From Clostridium sp. K4410.MGS-306 (GTDB taxonomy: Bacteria > Cyanobacteriota > Vampirovibrionia > Gastranaerophilales > Gastranaerophilaceae): DNA of 64,000 nt. The stretch spans positions 22,318 to 86,317 of the forward strand of contig LARD01000006.1 in assembly GCA_000980375.1 (NCBI GenBank), in the 5' to 3' direction. Each line of letters begins with the position of its first letter. Position 1 is the first letter of the stretch. The notes beneath the pieces are model-generated. The model searched no databases and was not told where the DNA came from. It worked only from the letters and a program-made list of their open reading frames with translations. Shown here one piece after another: positions 41,350 through 51,199 of the stretch. The position numbers and the translations under genes are program-made.

Positions 41350-42256
41350 AATATATATAATTGAACAAGAAGATGCAAATCAAAGAATAGACGGTTTTTT
41401 AAGCGGTTTGTATTTTGATTTGTCGCGCTCTTATATACAAAAACAAATAAAAAACGAAGCTGTTCTTGTTAATAATGTACCCATAAAACCCTCATATGTA
41501 CTGAAAACAGATGATAATGTAAAAATTTGCTTTGAATTGCAAACAGAACAAATAATAGAACCACAAAATATTCCACTTGATATAAAGTACGAAGACGAAT
41601 ACATGATTGTTGTAAATAAACCGTCAGGTATGCTTACACATCCAACATCTACTGAAAAAACAAATACACTTGTTAATGCACTTTTATATTATACAAACGG
41701 TAATCTAGCAGACTGCAACGGGTTTATGAGACCGGGTATTGTACACAGACTCGACAGAAATACGTCTGGTCTTTTGATGGTAGCAAAGAATAATAGTGCA
41801 TATGAGGCATTAAAAAAACAAATGCAGGAAAGAACAATAGAAAAGAAATATTATGCACTTGTTTGCGGCGTCCTGAAGGACGATGAAGGCACAATAATAG
41901 AAAATATAGGCAGACACCCGTCCAAGCCGGAAAAAATGGCCGTAACGCCCGATGGTAAGCCTTCTGTAACACACTATAAAGTAATAGAAAGATTTCAAGC
42001 ACATACACTTCTGGAGGTTACTTTAGAAACAGGAAGAACACACCAAATAAGGGTGCATATGGCCTATATCAAACATCCGATTGTTAATGATACAATGTAT
42101 GGTGGCTCAAAATTGCCGGTTAAAACATCCGAACAAGTTTTACAGGCGTATTCTCTGAAATTTGTTTCACCTGCTGATAACAGCCAAAAGCATATAACAC
42201 TGGATTTTGACAGTGATATAATAAAAACACTTAATTATTTGAGGAGCAAAAAATGA
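41330..42256 (+). CDS. RluA-family pseudouridine synthase (RluD type)
   Basis: A 308-residue rRNA/tRNA modification enzyme. An N-terminal S4 domain (QRIDGFLSGLYFDLSRSYIQ, about 14-33, through NEAVLVNNVPIKPSYVLK) is followed by the catalytic domain with HRLDRNTSGLLMVAK (catalytic Asp in the LDRNTSG motif, about 137-151), ALVCGVLKDDEGTI, and GRTHQIRVHMAYIKHPIVND. RluD in E. coli modifies helix 69 of 23S rRNA; the S4 arrangement fits, but exact specificity is not provable here. The start at 41330 is inside lspA by 20 bases; the longer frame to 41246 is just lspA in another frame. Confidence 0.93.
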   Translation: MSHNKTEIYIIEQEDANQRIDGFLSGLYFDLSRSYIQKQIKNEAVLVNNVPIKPSYVLKTDDNVKICFELQTEQIIEPQNIPLDIKYEDEYMIVVNKPSGMLTHPTSTEKTNTLVNALLYYTNGNLADCNGFMRPGIVHRLDRNTSGLLMVAKNNSAYEALKKQMQERTIEKKYYALVCGVLKDDEGTIIENIGRHPSKPEKMAVTPDGKPSVTHYKVIERFQAHTLLEVTLETGRTHQIRVHMAYIKHPIVNDTMYGGSKLPVKTSEQVLQAYSLKFVSPADNSQKHITLDFDSDIIKTLNYLRSKK

Positions 42257-42615
42257 ATAAAACAGTTGAAAAATATTTGTATATACTTATAGAAATCGCT
42301 GTTGTTGCAGCATTTATCACATTTTTGATATTTAATTGGGACAAGACAATCCAGTTTTTCTGCCCGATTATGCAAAAAGTATATACTACTAAACTTGCGT
42401 ATATATCAATTTTGTTCTTCACAGCAGGACAAATTGGCGGATATGCCCTTTGCTCTTTTATTAAGACCAATTTGGAAGAGTTGTGCAATGCATATCAAAA
42501 ACGCCATGAGAATATATCCATCCAAAAAGACGATTATAACGCCAAGGTAGAGGTTTTAGAGGCAAAAATTAAGACTCTGGAGACTGCTTTAGAATCAGCA
42601 TTAAAAAACAAGTAA
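42253..42615 (+). CDS. Small two-helix membrane protein with coiled-coil tail (LapA-like layout)
   Basis: A 120-residue protein with two membrane helices (about 8-28 and 46-66) and a C-terminal coiled coil (about 75-118, VEVLEAKIKTLETALESALK). The order resembles LapA/DUF1049 proteins, which assist lipopolysaccharide assembly, but the match is in layout rather than clear motif. Its ATG overlaps the stop of the pseudouridine synthase gene by 4 bases (ATGA). A terminator follows 33 bases later, so it ends the operon. Confidence 0.6.
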   Translation: MNKTVEKYLYILIEIAVVAAFITFLIFNWDKTIQFFCPIMQKVYTTKLAYISILFFTAGQIGGYALCSFIKTNLEELCNAYQKRHENISIQKDDYNAKVEVLEAKIKTLETALESALKNK

Positions 42616-42647
42616 ATAAAAAGTATATACTATTTCATAAATACAAT

Positions 42648-42687
42648 AAAAGCCATAGTGCCGAAAAAGCGCAGTATTATGGCTTTT
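42648..42687 (+). terminator. Intrinsic terminator at the end of the lspA operon
   Basis: AAAAGCCATA (42648-42657) pairs perfectly with TATGGCTTTT (42678-42687); the 20-base loop contains a further small GCGC-type pairing. It is followed by GTTG rather than a long T run, so efficiency relies on the TTTT in the stem. Confidence 0.7.
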
Positions 42688-42873
42688 GTTGTATCTATTA
42701 AGAAATGTAACACAATATATAACAAATATAGCAATTTTCTATATCAAAAAGTTTTTATATATATACAAGAGAGAAAATAAAAAAACAAAACAAAAAACCT
42801 TTTTAAAAACCAATTACCAAATACCATTATTCCAATTACCCGTACCACTAGACTAAGTTTTAAGGAGAGAAAA

Positions 42874-43179
42874 ATGACAATTTGTGCAATCCAAGCAAAC
42901 ATTCTTTCAACCACACTTTACAAAAGTAATTTAGAGTTCAGCATTATGTCTATCTCTAATAAAAGACAACAAATAGCTTACCAAACAATGCAATTATCAA
43001 ATGCTGATTGGGAAACTGACCCCAGAGTAAAACAATTACAAGCAATGGATTCTTACCTTGAATTACAGCAAAAGAATTTGGAAACTCAACAAAAATCAGC
43101 TGCTTCACAACTCGAAAGCTACCAAAAAATCTTAGACACTAACGTTAAAAAAGACTTTACATTGAACTTGAATGCTTAA
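42874..43179 (+). CDS. Short helical protein related to the MGMAASQ family
   Basis: A 101-residue, Gln-rich, helical protein. Aligned with the MGMAASQ proteins without gaps, its first 31 residues keep Ala5, Gln7, Ala8, Leu11, Ser12, Thr14, Lys17, Asn19, Glu21 and Arg31 of protein B. Its second half, TDPRVKQLQAMDSYLELQQK through ILDTNVKKDF, follows the pattern of the 107-residue protein at 10767 (DDPMVKKLEARKERL...NIDRSF). It is therefore a divergent fourth member lacking a variable middle. AAGGAGAG lies 5 bases before the ATG. It is monocistronic, with a 186-base AT-rich leader region. Confidence 0.7.
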   Translation: MTICAIQANILSTTLYKSNLEFSIMSISNKRQQIAYQTMQLSNADWETDPRVKQLQAMDSYLELQQKNLETQQKSAASQLESYQKILDTNVKKDFTLNLNA

Positions 43180-43322
43180 TTTTCCCGGGAATTCTGCATT
43201 CGCTGGGAGATAAAGCTAACATTAACAAACTACAGTTTAAATACCATCTAATCATTACCATTCCGTTATAAAACAAGTTTTAAAAATTGAAATTGACAGG
43301 CTTATTTGCTAATATAAGCTTA

Positions 43323-43607
43323 ATGAATATTTTTCAAACATTTGAACTATTCTTGTCACAACCTTTAAGTATTATTCGAAACCGAATAATACAAATTTGT
43401 CATGTTGAGGCAGATGGAATAGATGTTCAAAATAAAATTCAATTTAACCTTTCGGACGAGTCAGCACAACTAAACGTGTACAACAGCCCTAAGGTTTACA
43501 ACCTTCTTTCGTCAGTATTGTATAAAAAGAAAAGATTAAACACCCAAAATGATAATAAAGAACGCTCAATTCATAACGAGCGCCCAAAAACTCTCTCAAT
43601 GTCCTGA
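43323..43607 (+). CDS. Doubtful 94-residue open frame overlapping engB
   Basis: An open frame beginning MNIFQTFELFLSQPLSIIRN and ending inside engB (59-base overlap in another frame). The middle (NKIQFNLSDESAQLNVYNSP) reads like a real beta-rich protein, but there is no ribosome binding site and the final 20 codons are engB sequence. A perfect palindrome lies within it (43369-43392). It may be a genuine small gene coupled to engB, or simply engB's upstream regulatory region. An in-frame TTG at 43287 is an alternative start. Confidence 0.3.
   Translation: MNIFQTFELFLSQPLSIIRNRIIQICHVEADGIDVQNKIQFNLSDESAQLNVYNSPKVYNLLSSVLYKKKRLNTQNDNKERSIHNERPKTLSMS
43369..43392. repeat. Perfect 10-base inverted repeat upstream of engB
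   Basis: GTATTATTCG-AAAC-CGAATAATAC. A stem of 10 base pairs with a 4-base loop, no T run after it, 157 bases before the engB start. It could be an operator or an RNA hairpin. Confidence 0.55.
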
Positions 43608-44121
43608 TTTTGGACTGCCTGAGATTGCCTTGCTCGGACGCTCAAATGTAGGAAAATCCTCCTTCATCAATACTCTTACAAACAATTCAAAACTTGCAAA
43701 AACCAGTAACAAACCAGGTAAAACAAGGCTCATAAACCTATTTAACTTTGATAACAATTACATTGTTGCAGATTTACCCGGGTATGGTTATGCGCAAGTG
43801 TCAAAAGAAATGCAAAATGAATGGCAAAAAAACCTTGAAGAATACCTTTTAAACAGAGATTCTCTGAAATTGTTAATTCAGTTCATTGATTCACGGCATG
43901 AGATTCAGAAAAATGATTTGCAAATGCAAGAATGGCTGTTCCATAACAGGTTAGACTCGATAGTTATTGCAACAAAAATTGATTTAACACCCAAATCTAA
44001 ATTACAGGCCAAAATCAATGAACTGAAAAAAGTTACTCAACGTGAAGTTTTGCCATTTTCAACTGTAAATAAACGTTACAACGACAATATCATCAAATAC
44101 CTGGAACAGGCTGTTTTATAA
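43549..44121 (+). CDS. engB: Ribosome biogenesis GTP-binding protein EngB/YsxC
   Basis: A 190-residue TRAFAC-class GTPase needed for 50S subunit assembly. The G motifs are all present: G1 LLGRSNVGKSSFIN (about 29-42), G2 around KPGKTR, G3 VADLPGYGYA (about 75-84), G4 ATKIDL (about 144-149), and a G5-like PFSTVN. The N-terminal AQFITSAQKLSQCPDFGLPE matches the family's short leader. The start ATG has no clear ribosome binding site, consistent with coupling to an upstream frame. It ends 6 bases within the convergent zinc-ribbon gene. Confidence 0.95.
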   Translation: MIIKNAQFITSAQKLSQCPDFGLPEIALLGRSNVGKSSFINTLTNNSKLAKTSNKPGKTRLINLFNFDNNYIVADLPGYGYAQVSKEMQNEWQKNLEEYLLNRDSLKLLIQFIDSRHEIQKNDLQMQEWLFHNRLDSIVIATKIDLTPKSKLQAKINELKKVTQREVLPFSTVNKRYNDNIIKYLEQAVL

Positions 44122-44457
44122 GTTTTTCTTTAGATTTTCCGGAATATACTTTTCCCAGCCTTCATCAAGATTTTTGAAAAAGTTGTGTGCATCAATTACA
44201 TCGTCATAGCATATTGCGTCCGGCCCTTCCTGTATTTGCAAGGCCATATCATCTCTTGAGGGCGTTTTTACCTTTTTCTCTTCACACCCGCCAAGAAGCG
44301 CAATACCGAACGATTTACCGCAATGCTGGCATATTACCTGAATTACTGTAAGATTTTTTTCTTTTCTTAATACAAATACAGAGTCATCTGTAAAATCAGC
44401 TTTGCACTCGGAACAGCACATATCTGAAAACAACATGTTAATAATTTTCTTGTTCAT
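44116..44457 (-). CDS. Putative zinc-ribbon protein
   Basis: A 113-residue protein with two CxxC knuckles: CCSECKADF (about residues 13-21) and CQHCGKSFG (about 38-46), the standard spacing of a zinc ribbon. The C-terminal half is acidic and helical with no recognised domain. AGGA lies a few bases before the ATG. It may bind nucleic acid or a protein partner; nothing in the context decides. It overlaps the end of engB by 6 bases. Confidence 0.65.
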   Translation of the reverse strand: MNKKIINMLFSDMCCSECKADFTDDSVFVLRKEKNLTVIQVICQHCGKSFGIALLGGCEEKKVKTPSRDDMALQIQEGPDAICYDDVIDAHNFFKNLDEGWEKYIPENLKKNL

Positions 44458-44603
44458 ACAATCCTCATCTTACTATAAAATTTAATATTTTTAATATTTT
44501 TTTAAACTTTTACTCCATGAATATGTTTAAAAATTTTTAAACGGGGAATTATAATAATGTGATAGATAAATGTAGTAGTTAAATAGATAAAGTAGGTGGC
44601 ATC

Positions 44604-44699
44604 ATGGAAATTTTAAGTTTAGTAGCATTTGGCGGTTTAATGTATTTGTGCTTCATTACAATTCCTGAAATTATGGAAAAAAGAGCTGCACAACACTAA
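44604..44699 (+). CDS. Small 31-residue membrane protein
   Basis: An open frame of 31 codons, MEILSLVAFGGLMYLCFITI followed by PEIMEKRAAQH: one membrane helix and a charged tail, preceded by an AGGTGG site 4 bases before the ATG and followed by a hairpin at 44728. The gene lies alone in a 360-base gap, and an upstream TATAAT (44550-44555) could serve as -10. It resembles small single-helix regulators or respiratory-type subunits in layout only. Confidence 0.5.
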   Translation: MEILSLVAFGGLMYLCFITIPEIMEKRAAQH

Positions 44700-44727
44700 T
44701 CCTCCAAACAAAAGTATTATTGATTTA

Positions 44728-44764
44728 TGCCCTTAAATATCTGTGTACAGATGATTTGAGGGCA
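44728..44764. terminator. Long hairpin between the 31-residue gene and the SIMPL gene
   Basis: TGCCCTTAAATATCTG (44728-44743) pairs with CAGAT-G-ATTTGAGGGCA (44748-44764), a stem of 16 pairs with one bulged G, one G-U pair and a 4-base loop. Only short T-rich sequence follows on either strand, but its position between converging genes fits a bidirectional terminator. Confidence 0.65.
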
Positions 44765-44817
44765 TTTATTACTACATAAGACGCAATGATTGTATAAAAA
44801 GTTCCGTTTAGATAAAA

Positions 44818-45549
44818 TTATTTTACATAAAATTCTGCATCAACATTTGCTTGAAGCTTGATTTTGCCGTATTCAACAGGTGTTGATTTTGCAGCACCTG
44901 TAGCAGCTGTTTTTGCATTGCTATACATTGCACCTCTGGGTGCATAATTATTTTGTGGATAAATGTTAACACGCACTGACTTTATACCGGTAACCTTTTG
45001 GCCGAGTGCAGACGCAGTCAAAGTAGCCAATATTTTTGCTTTGCTTAAAGCTTCTTGAGCAAGCTCTCCTGCGTATTGTTTTTCATTTTCAACAAGGAAA
45101 TTGAGGTCGCTTACTGTTGTGGCGCTGTTTTTAACAGCCAAATCTATAAGTTTAGATACGTTTTCAAGCTTTTTAGTTTTTACATAAATCGTATTAACAG
45201 CAGTATAATTAATGAATGTTCTTTTGCCGTTTTTATCATATGAATAATTCGGTCTCAGTATAAAATTTCTTGTTTGTATTGAATCAGATTTATCAAGCGC
45301 AAGAATTGGTTTTAGAGAATCAATAAGCTGTGAAGATATTTCTTTATTTTTATTTACTGCTGCTTTAGAGTCAGTTGATGATGTTTCAACAGAAAAATAA
45401 ATTGAAGCTGTATCAGGAATGATTTCTTTAGCAGAAATAGCATTGACAGATACATAGCCTGTGTCTTTTTGTTCAACAACAAGAGCATTTGCCTGCATAA
45501 ACAGTGAGGACAGCAAAAACAACCCGACAGCAATAAATAATTTTTTCAT
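44818..45549 (-). CDS. Exported SIMPL-domain (DUF541) protein
   Basis: A 243-residue periplasmic or surface protein. Residues 1-21 (KKLFIAVGLFLLSSLFMQAN) are a signal peptide. The rest is one SIMPL domain: GYVSVNAISAKEIIPDTASI, VNKNKEISSQLIDSLKPI, and NAVNT-like YTAVNTIYVKTKKLENVSKL, then LAQEALSKAKILATLTASALG, all in family order. SIMPL proteins (BP26 type) form ring-like oligomers; their function is poorly known. The ATG at 45549 follows AGGAG by 6 bases. It is third in the run ligA-membrane protein-SIMPL. Confidence 0.87.
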   Translation of the reverse strand: MKKLFIAVGLFLLSSLFMQANALVVEQKDTGYVSVNAISAKEIIPDTASIYFSVETSSTDSKAAVNKNKEISSQLIDSLKPILALDKSDSIQTRNFILRPNYSYDKNGKRTFINYTAVNTIYVKTKKLENVSKLIDLAVKNSATTVSDLNFLVENEKQYAGELAQEALSKAKILATLTASALGQKVTGIKSVRVNIYPQNNYAPRGAMYSNAKTAATGAAKSTPVEYGKIKLQANVDAEFYVK

Positions 45550-45593
45550 ACGTACTCCTAATTTAAATATATACAAACAACTATTTCAGACAA

Positions 45594-45986
45594 TTATTTT
45601 GTGATTTTGTCATCACTTTCATCTTCAATATTATCACTTTTTTTAGATATTGGCATAATTTTTGCATTATTTTCGTTAATTTGCTTAATTATTTCTTTGA
45701 TACGCTCCTCATTGTTAGGCATGGGTGTTGACGTGCCGAATGAGATTGCAAAATTGCCTCTGTTAGTAGCATAAAGAGAAAGTGCAATAATACACCATAA
45801 CATAATACCGTGTATAAGTGTCATTACAGGCATTTGTTCAAAATAGCCGGCCATAAAATTCCACAGCCCTTTGCATATCCAGCCGGGGAATATCAAAAAG
45901 CCTGCAATAAGGCATCCCACAATGAATCCGGCTAAAAGCAAACCTTTAAAACCATTAATTTTTATTACATTAAATTTTTTATTCAT
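45594..45986 (-). CDS. Small membrane protein after ligA
   Basis: A 130-residue protein with two membrane helices (about 13-35, LLLAGFIVGCLIAGFLIFPG, and about 50-72, MTLIHGIMLWCIIALSLYAT) and a charged cytoplasmic C-terminus (ERIKEIIKQINENNAKI). The first helix and following PGWICKGLWNFMAGYF are distinctive, but I do not recognise a family. It starts 2 bases after the ligA stop and ends 44 bases before the SIMPL gene. Confidence 0.65.
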   Translation of the reverse strand: MNKKFNVIKINGFKGLLLAGFIVGCLIAGFLIFPGWICKGLWNFMAGYFEQMPVMTLIHGIMLWCIIALSLYATNRGNFAISFGTSTPMPNNEERIKEIIKQINENNAKIMPISKKSDNIEDESDDKITK

Positions 45987-45988
45987 TA

Positions 45989-48001
<2,013 letters not shown>

Positions 48002-48056
48002 TTATTTCCTGTATAATCTACACAGTAGTATTTTACAACAAAAAGCTTTAGATATT

Positions 48057-49409
48057 ATGAGTCTTATAAGAAAAATTAAGGATTATTATAAAACACAAAA
48101 AAGATTACTTTTTACTACGCCGTCGCATTCATTGGGGAATTTTATTATTCCCGAGGCACAAAAATTGCTTGGTAAAAAGTTTTTTAGAACAGACTTTTCC
48201 GAAATTGAGGGTTTAGATAATCTTAGGCATCCGGAAGGTGCGATAAAAGACCTGCTTGCTAAAATTTCAGGTATATACAACTCAAAAGGCTCTTTTGTAC
48301 TGACAAACGGATCGACTTCCGGAGTACTTGCTGCTATGCTGGCAATTCTAAAACAAGGTGATAAGGTTTTGGTTGCAAGAAACTGTCATATAAGTGTCTG
48401 TAACGGATTGGTTTTAACAGGTGCAAGACCCATATGGTTTTTGCCGGAATATGACAAAGACTGGTCTATTTACAAAGGTGTAAAAGCAGCTGATATTCAA
48501 AAATATCTGGAAGATAATGAAGATATAAAGGCTCTGATACTAACAAGCCCCACATACGAAGGGTTGGTATCTGATATTAAGTCGATATCCGTTATTTGCA
48601 AAAAGCATAATGTTAAACTCATTGTTGATGAAGCACATGGCGCATTATTTAACTTTTTAAACAATGATTTTCAACCAGCCATACTGGAAGGAGCAGACAT
48701 AAGTGTAGAATCTCTGCACAAAACAGCAGGAGCTCCAAACCCCTGTGCTGTTTTGCATGTTGGTCAAACATCTGATATCAATACTTCATCAATACAAGAT
48801 GCGCTCAATCTTATTAACACAACATCGCCCTCATATCCTTTGATGTGTGCCGCAGAAGCTTGTATTGATTACCTAAACTCGATACAGGGCAAAAAACATT
48901 TACATAAGCTTTTAGAGGATATAAACAGCTTTAAAAATTCATTACGAAGTATTGTTGACTTTTATGATGATAATAATGATTCAACAAGATTGCTGATGCG
49001 TTTAAAAAACAAAAATAATGCTGAAGCAGCAGAAATATTAAATAAAAAATACGGCATAGAAGAAGAATACTCAACAAATAGTTTTATGCTCTTCATAACA
49101 GGAATCGGCACGGATAAAACAAAATTAAACCGATTGAAAAATGCACTAAAAAAAGTATACAAAAATATCGGTAACATATCTGACAAACATAAATATGAAA
49201 CCTACAACATACCAACTATGGCACTAACTCCTGCTGAAGCTTATACAAAAGATTACGAAATCATAGATACTTCCAAATCTGCAGGCCGCATTGCATACGA
49301 GACTATTGCTGCATATCCTCCCGGTATTCCGGTAATAATTTCGGGCGAAGTTATCACACTGCAGAGCCTGTTTCTTATCGAAAAAAATAAAATAAAAGTA
49401 ATAAAATAG
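48057..49409 (+). CDS. PLP-dependent Orn/Lys/Arg decarboxylase family protein
   Basis: A 450-residue fold-type I PLP enzyme of the short Orn/Lys/Arg decarboxylase family (YaaO/SpeA-like). Visible features are TPSHSLGNFIIPEA at the start, FVLTNGSTSGVLAAMLAI (PLP phosphate loop, about 81-98), ARNCHISVCNGLVLTGARP, LIVDEAHGALFNF (Asp for pyridine N) and VESLHKTAGAPNP with the Schiff-base Lys (about 226). The C-terminus has TYNIPTMALTPAEAY and YPPGIPVIISGE, both family signatures. It probably makes agmatine, cadaverine or putrescine; substrate is undetermined. Single gene, divergent from ligA. Confidence 0.9.
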   Translation: MSLIRKIKDYYKTQKRLLFTTPSHSLGNFIIPEAQKLLGKKFFRTDFSEIEGLDNLRHPEGAIKDLLAKISGIYNSKGSFVLTNGSTSGVLAAMLAILKQGDKVLVARNCHISVCNGLVLTGARPIWFLPEYDKDWSIYKGVKAADIQKYLEDNEDIKALILTSPTYEGLVSDIKSISVICKKHNVKLIVDEAHGALFNFLNNDFQPAILEGADISVESLHKTAGAPNPCAVLHVGQTSDINTSSIQDALNLINTTSPSYPLMCAAEACIDYLNSIQGKKHLHKLLEDINSFKNSLRSIVDFYDDNNDSTRLLMRLKNKNNAEAAEILNKKYGIEEEYSTNSFMLFITGIGTDKTKLNRLKNALKKVYKNIGNISDKHKYETYNIPTMALTPAEAYTKDYEIIDTSKSAGRIAYETIAAYPPGIPVIISGEVITLQSLFLIEKNKIKVIK

Positions 49410-49411
49410 CG

Positions 49412-50338
49412 CTATTTTCTTTTGATTGAATAAATCATAATATTTTTTGGTGAGTCTTCACTTTTACTCAGATTGTACTCACCCATTAAATCAAACCAGA
49501 AATAAGTTGGATAAATGTTTTCATAATACAGTTTAAACCTTGGTGTAGCTGCAATTTTATTTGTTATTTTTAAGTCAACAATCTTATCAAGATATGCTTT
49601 TATATTATCTTTTTCTTCAATATCATTATAAAGCTCCACACCGCAATAAAAACCTATAGTAATTTTGGGACGCATTTGTGCCTTTATCTTGTCAGCAGAT
49701 GTGTTGACAAGCTGGAGCATAAAATCTCTGGCTTTTTCAAAATCTGTGATTACAAAATATACAGAATTGTTATCCATACCTTTTTCTTGTATTAAATCAG
49801 AAGAAACAGCTGTTAGAATCTGTTTTTGAATAGTGTCTTCCAGCTGAATCGGGTCAACATTATCAAGCGTTAGAGCATTTAAGTATGACTCTTGCTTTGT
49901 TACAGCTACTTTTATTTTGAACATCATAAAAGTAGTTCTTTTCAGCTCATTAATAAAATCATTATGTAGCTCTTCATTTATTGTACGTGCAAGGTTTGAT
50001 TTATATTGTTCAACACATTGGCCAAAGCGTTTATGGTTATTTTCAAGAAACGTCATTAAGCAGTTGGCAAAATACGTTAGAATAATGTAAACTCCGGAAA
50101 CAAGCACCGGCAATACAGGTATAAGCTCTTTATAAAGAGGTGTGCCTTTTATTACCTGAGCCCAAAAATCGATATTACTCCACGCAAAGCGGTTAAACCA
50201 TTCAGGCATAGCTATCTTTGCACTAAATAAAAGCCAATAGATAAAAAATAGTGTTGCCATTGCAATTAATACAAAAATAATCAATGATAACAAATATTTT
50301 ATCTTATCAAAAAATTTATCTATTGCCTTAAAAAGCAT
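49412..50338 (-). CDS. Membrane protein with cytoplasmic domain, downstream of panC
   Basis: A 308-residue protein with two membrane helices (about 15-37, LLSLIIFVLIAMATLFFIYW, and about 70-95, ELIPVLPVLVSGVYIILTYF) and a cytoplasmic C-terminal domain of about 200 residues. That domain has strands such as NSVYFVITDFEKARDFMLQL and PKITIGFYCGVELYND that faintly recall a nucleotide cyclase/GGDEF-like ferredoxin fold, but no catalytic motif is visible, so I do not assign it. The ATG immediately follows the panC stop, so it belongs to the pan operon. Function unknown. Confidence 0.7.
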   Translation of the reverse strand: MLFKAIDKFFDKIKYLLSLIIFVLIAMATLFFIYWLLFSAKIAMPEWFNRFAWSNIDFWAQVIKGTPLYKELIPVLPVLVSGVYIILTYFANCLMTFLENNHKRFGQCVEQYKSNLARTINEELHNDFINELKRTTFMMFKIKVAVTKQESYLNALTLDNVDPIQLEDTIQKQILTAVSSDLIQEKGMDNNSVYFVITDFEKARDFMLQLVNTSADKIKAQMRPKITIGFYCGVELYNDIEEKDNIKAYLDKIVDLKITNKIAATPRFKLYYENIYPTYFWFDLMGEYNLSKSEDSPKNIMIYSIKRK

Positions 50339-51199
50339 TTATACCTCTAAAATAATATTGTCGATTAATCTTACTTGTCCAACTTTTGCTGCAATGGAGC
50401 AGATAGTATTTTTTTGAACAATATCCGTTTGCTTAAAAGAGTCCTCATCTACAAATTCCAGATACTCCAGTTCAACATTTTTATCAAGATTTGTCAATCC
50501 TGTGTCAAACAATTTTTTTGTATCTTTAACACCCGCTTTATACATTTGTTCAATAGCAAAAAGAGATTTGCTAATAGTTAGTGCTGCTGATTTTTGTTCA
50601 TCAGAAAGATATTTGTTGCGAGAACTCAACGCAAGCCCGCTATCCTCTCTCACTAGAGGGCACGGTATGATTTCAATTGGAAAATTCAAATCTTTAACCA
50701 TTTTTTTAATCAAAAACAGCTGTTGAATATCTTTCATACCAAAACATGCATAATCAGGTTGAACAATGTTAAAGAGTTTTGTAACAACTGTTTCGACCCC
50801 GTCAAAATGTCCTACCCTGGATTTTCCGCACATAATATCTGTCAATTCGTACGGAGGAACAACCATTGTCAAATCAGAAAATTTTTGCAACTGCGGATAC
50901 ATTTCGTTTACTGATGGTGCAAAAATAACATCAACACCTGCACTTTGAGCAACTTCTTTATCGGCATCAAGTGTTCTAGGGTACTTGTCATAATCTTCAC
51001 CTGGGCAAAATTGTATTGGGTTTACAAAAATCGAAATAATAGTAATATCAGCTACGCTATGAGCCTTTTGCATCAAAGATTTGTGACCGTTATGCAAACA
51101 TCCCATAGTGGGAACAAGTGCAATTGTTTTGCCTTCTTTTTTATATGTTTTTACGATTTCTCTTAGTTTTGCAATTTCATTAACAACGGTTATACTCAT
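50339..51199 (-). CDS. panC: Pantothenate synthetase
   Basis: A 286-residue enzyme condensing pantoate with beta-alanine. The nucleotidyltransferase signature is VPTMGCLHNGHKSLMQKA (about residues 28-45, HIGH-like HNGH). SIFVNPIQFCPGEDYDKYPR and FGMKDIQQLFLIKKMVKDL follow in order, with the second ATP motif VREDSGLALSSRN (KMSKS-like, SSRN) near 185. Start at 51199 is inside the end of panB (20-base overlap); AAGGAG is 10 bases upstream. panD is not in the window. Confidence 0.97.
   Translation of the reverse strand: MSITVVNEIAKLREIVKTYKKEGKTIALVPTMGCLHNGHKSLMQKAHSVADITIISIFVNPIQFCPGEDYDKYPRTLDADKEVAQSAGVDVIFAPSVNEMYPQLQKFSDLTMVVPPYELTDIMCGKSRVGHFDGVETVVTKLFNIVQPDYACFGMKDIQQLFLIKKMVKDLNFPIEIIPCPLVREDSGLALSSRNKYLSDEQKSAALTISKSLFAIEQMYKAGVKDTKKLFDTGLTNLDKNVELEYLEFVDEDSFKQTDIVQKNTICSIAAKVGQVRLIDNIILEV

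Noticed and set aside
43184..43198. CCCGGGAATTCTGCA, reading like a cloning-vector polylinker
   Set aside because: The flanks are normal AT-rich chromosome with genes running on both sides and no further vector sequence; most likely coincidence.
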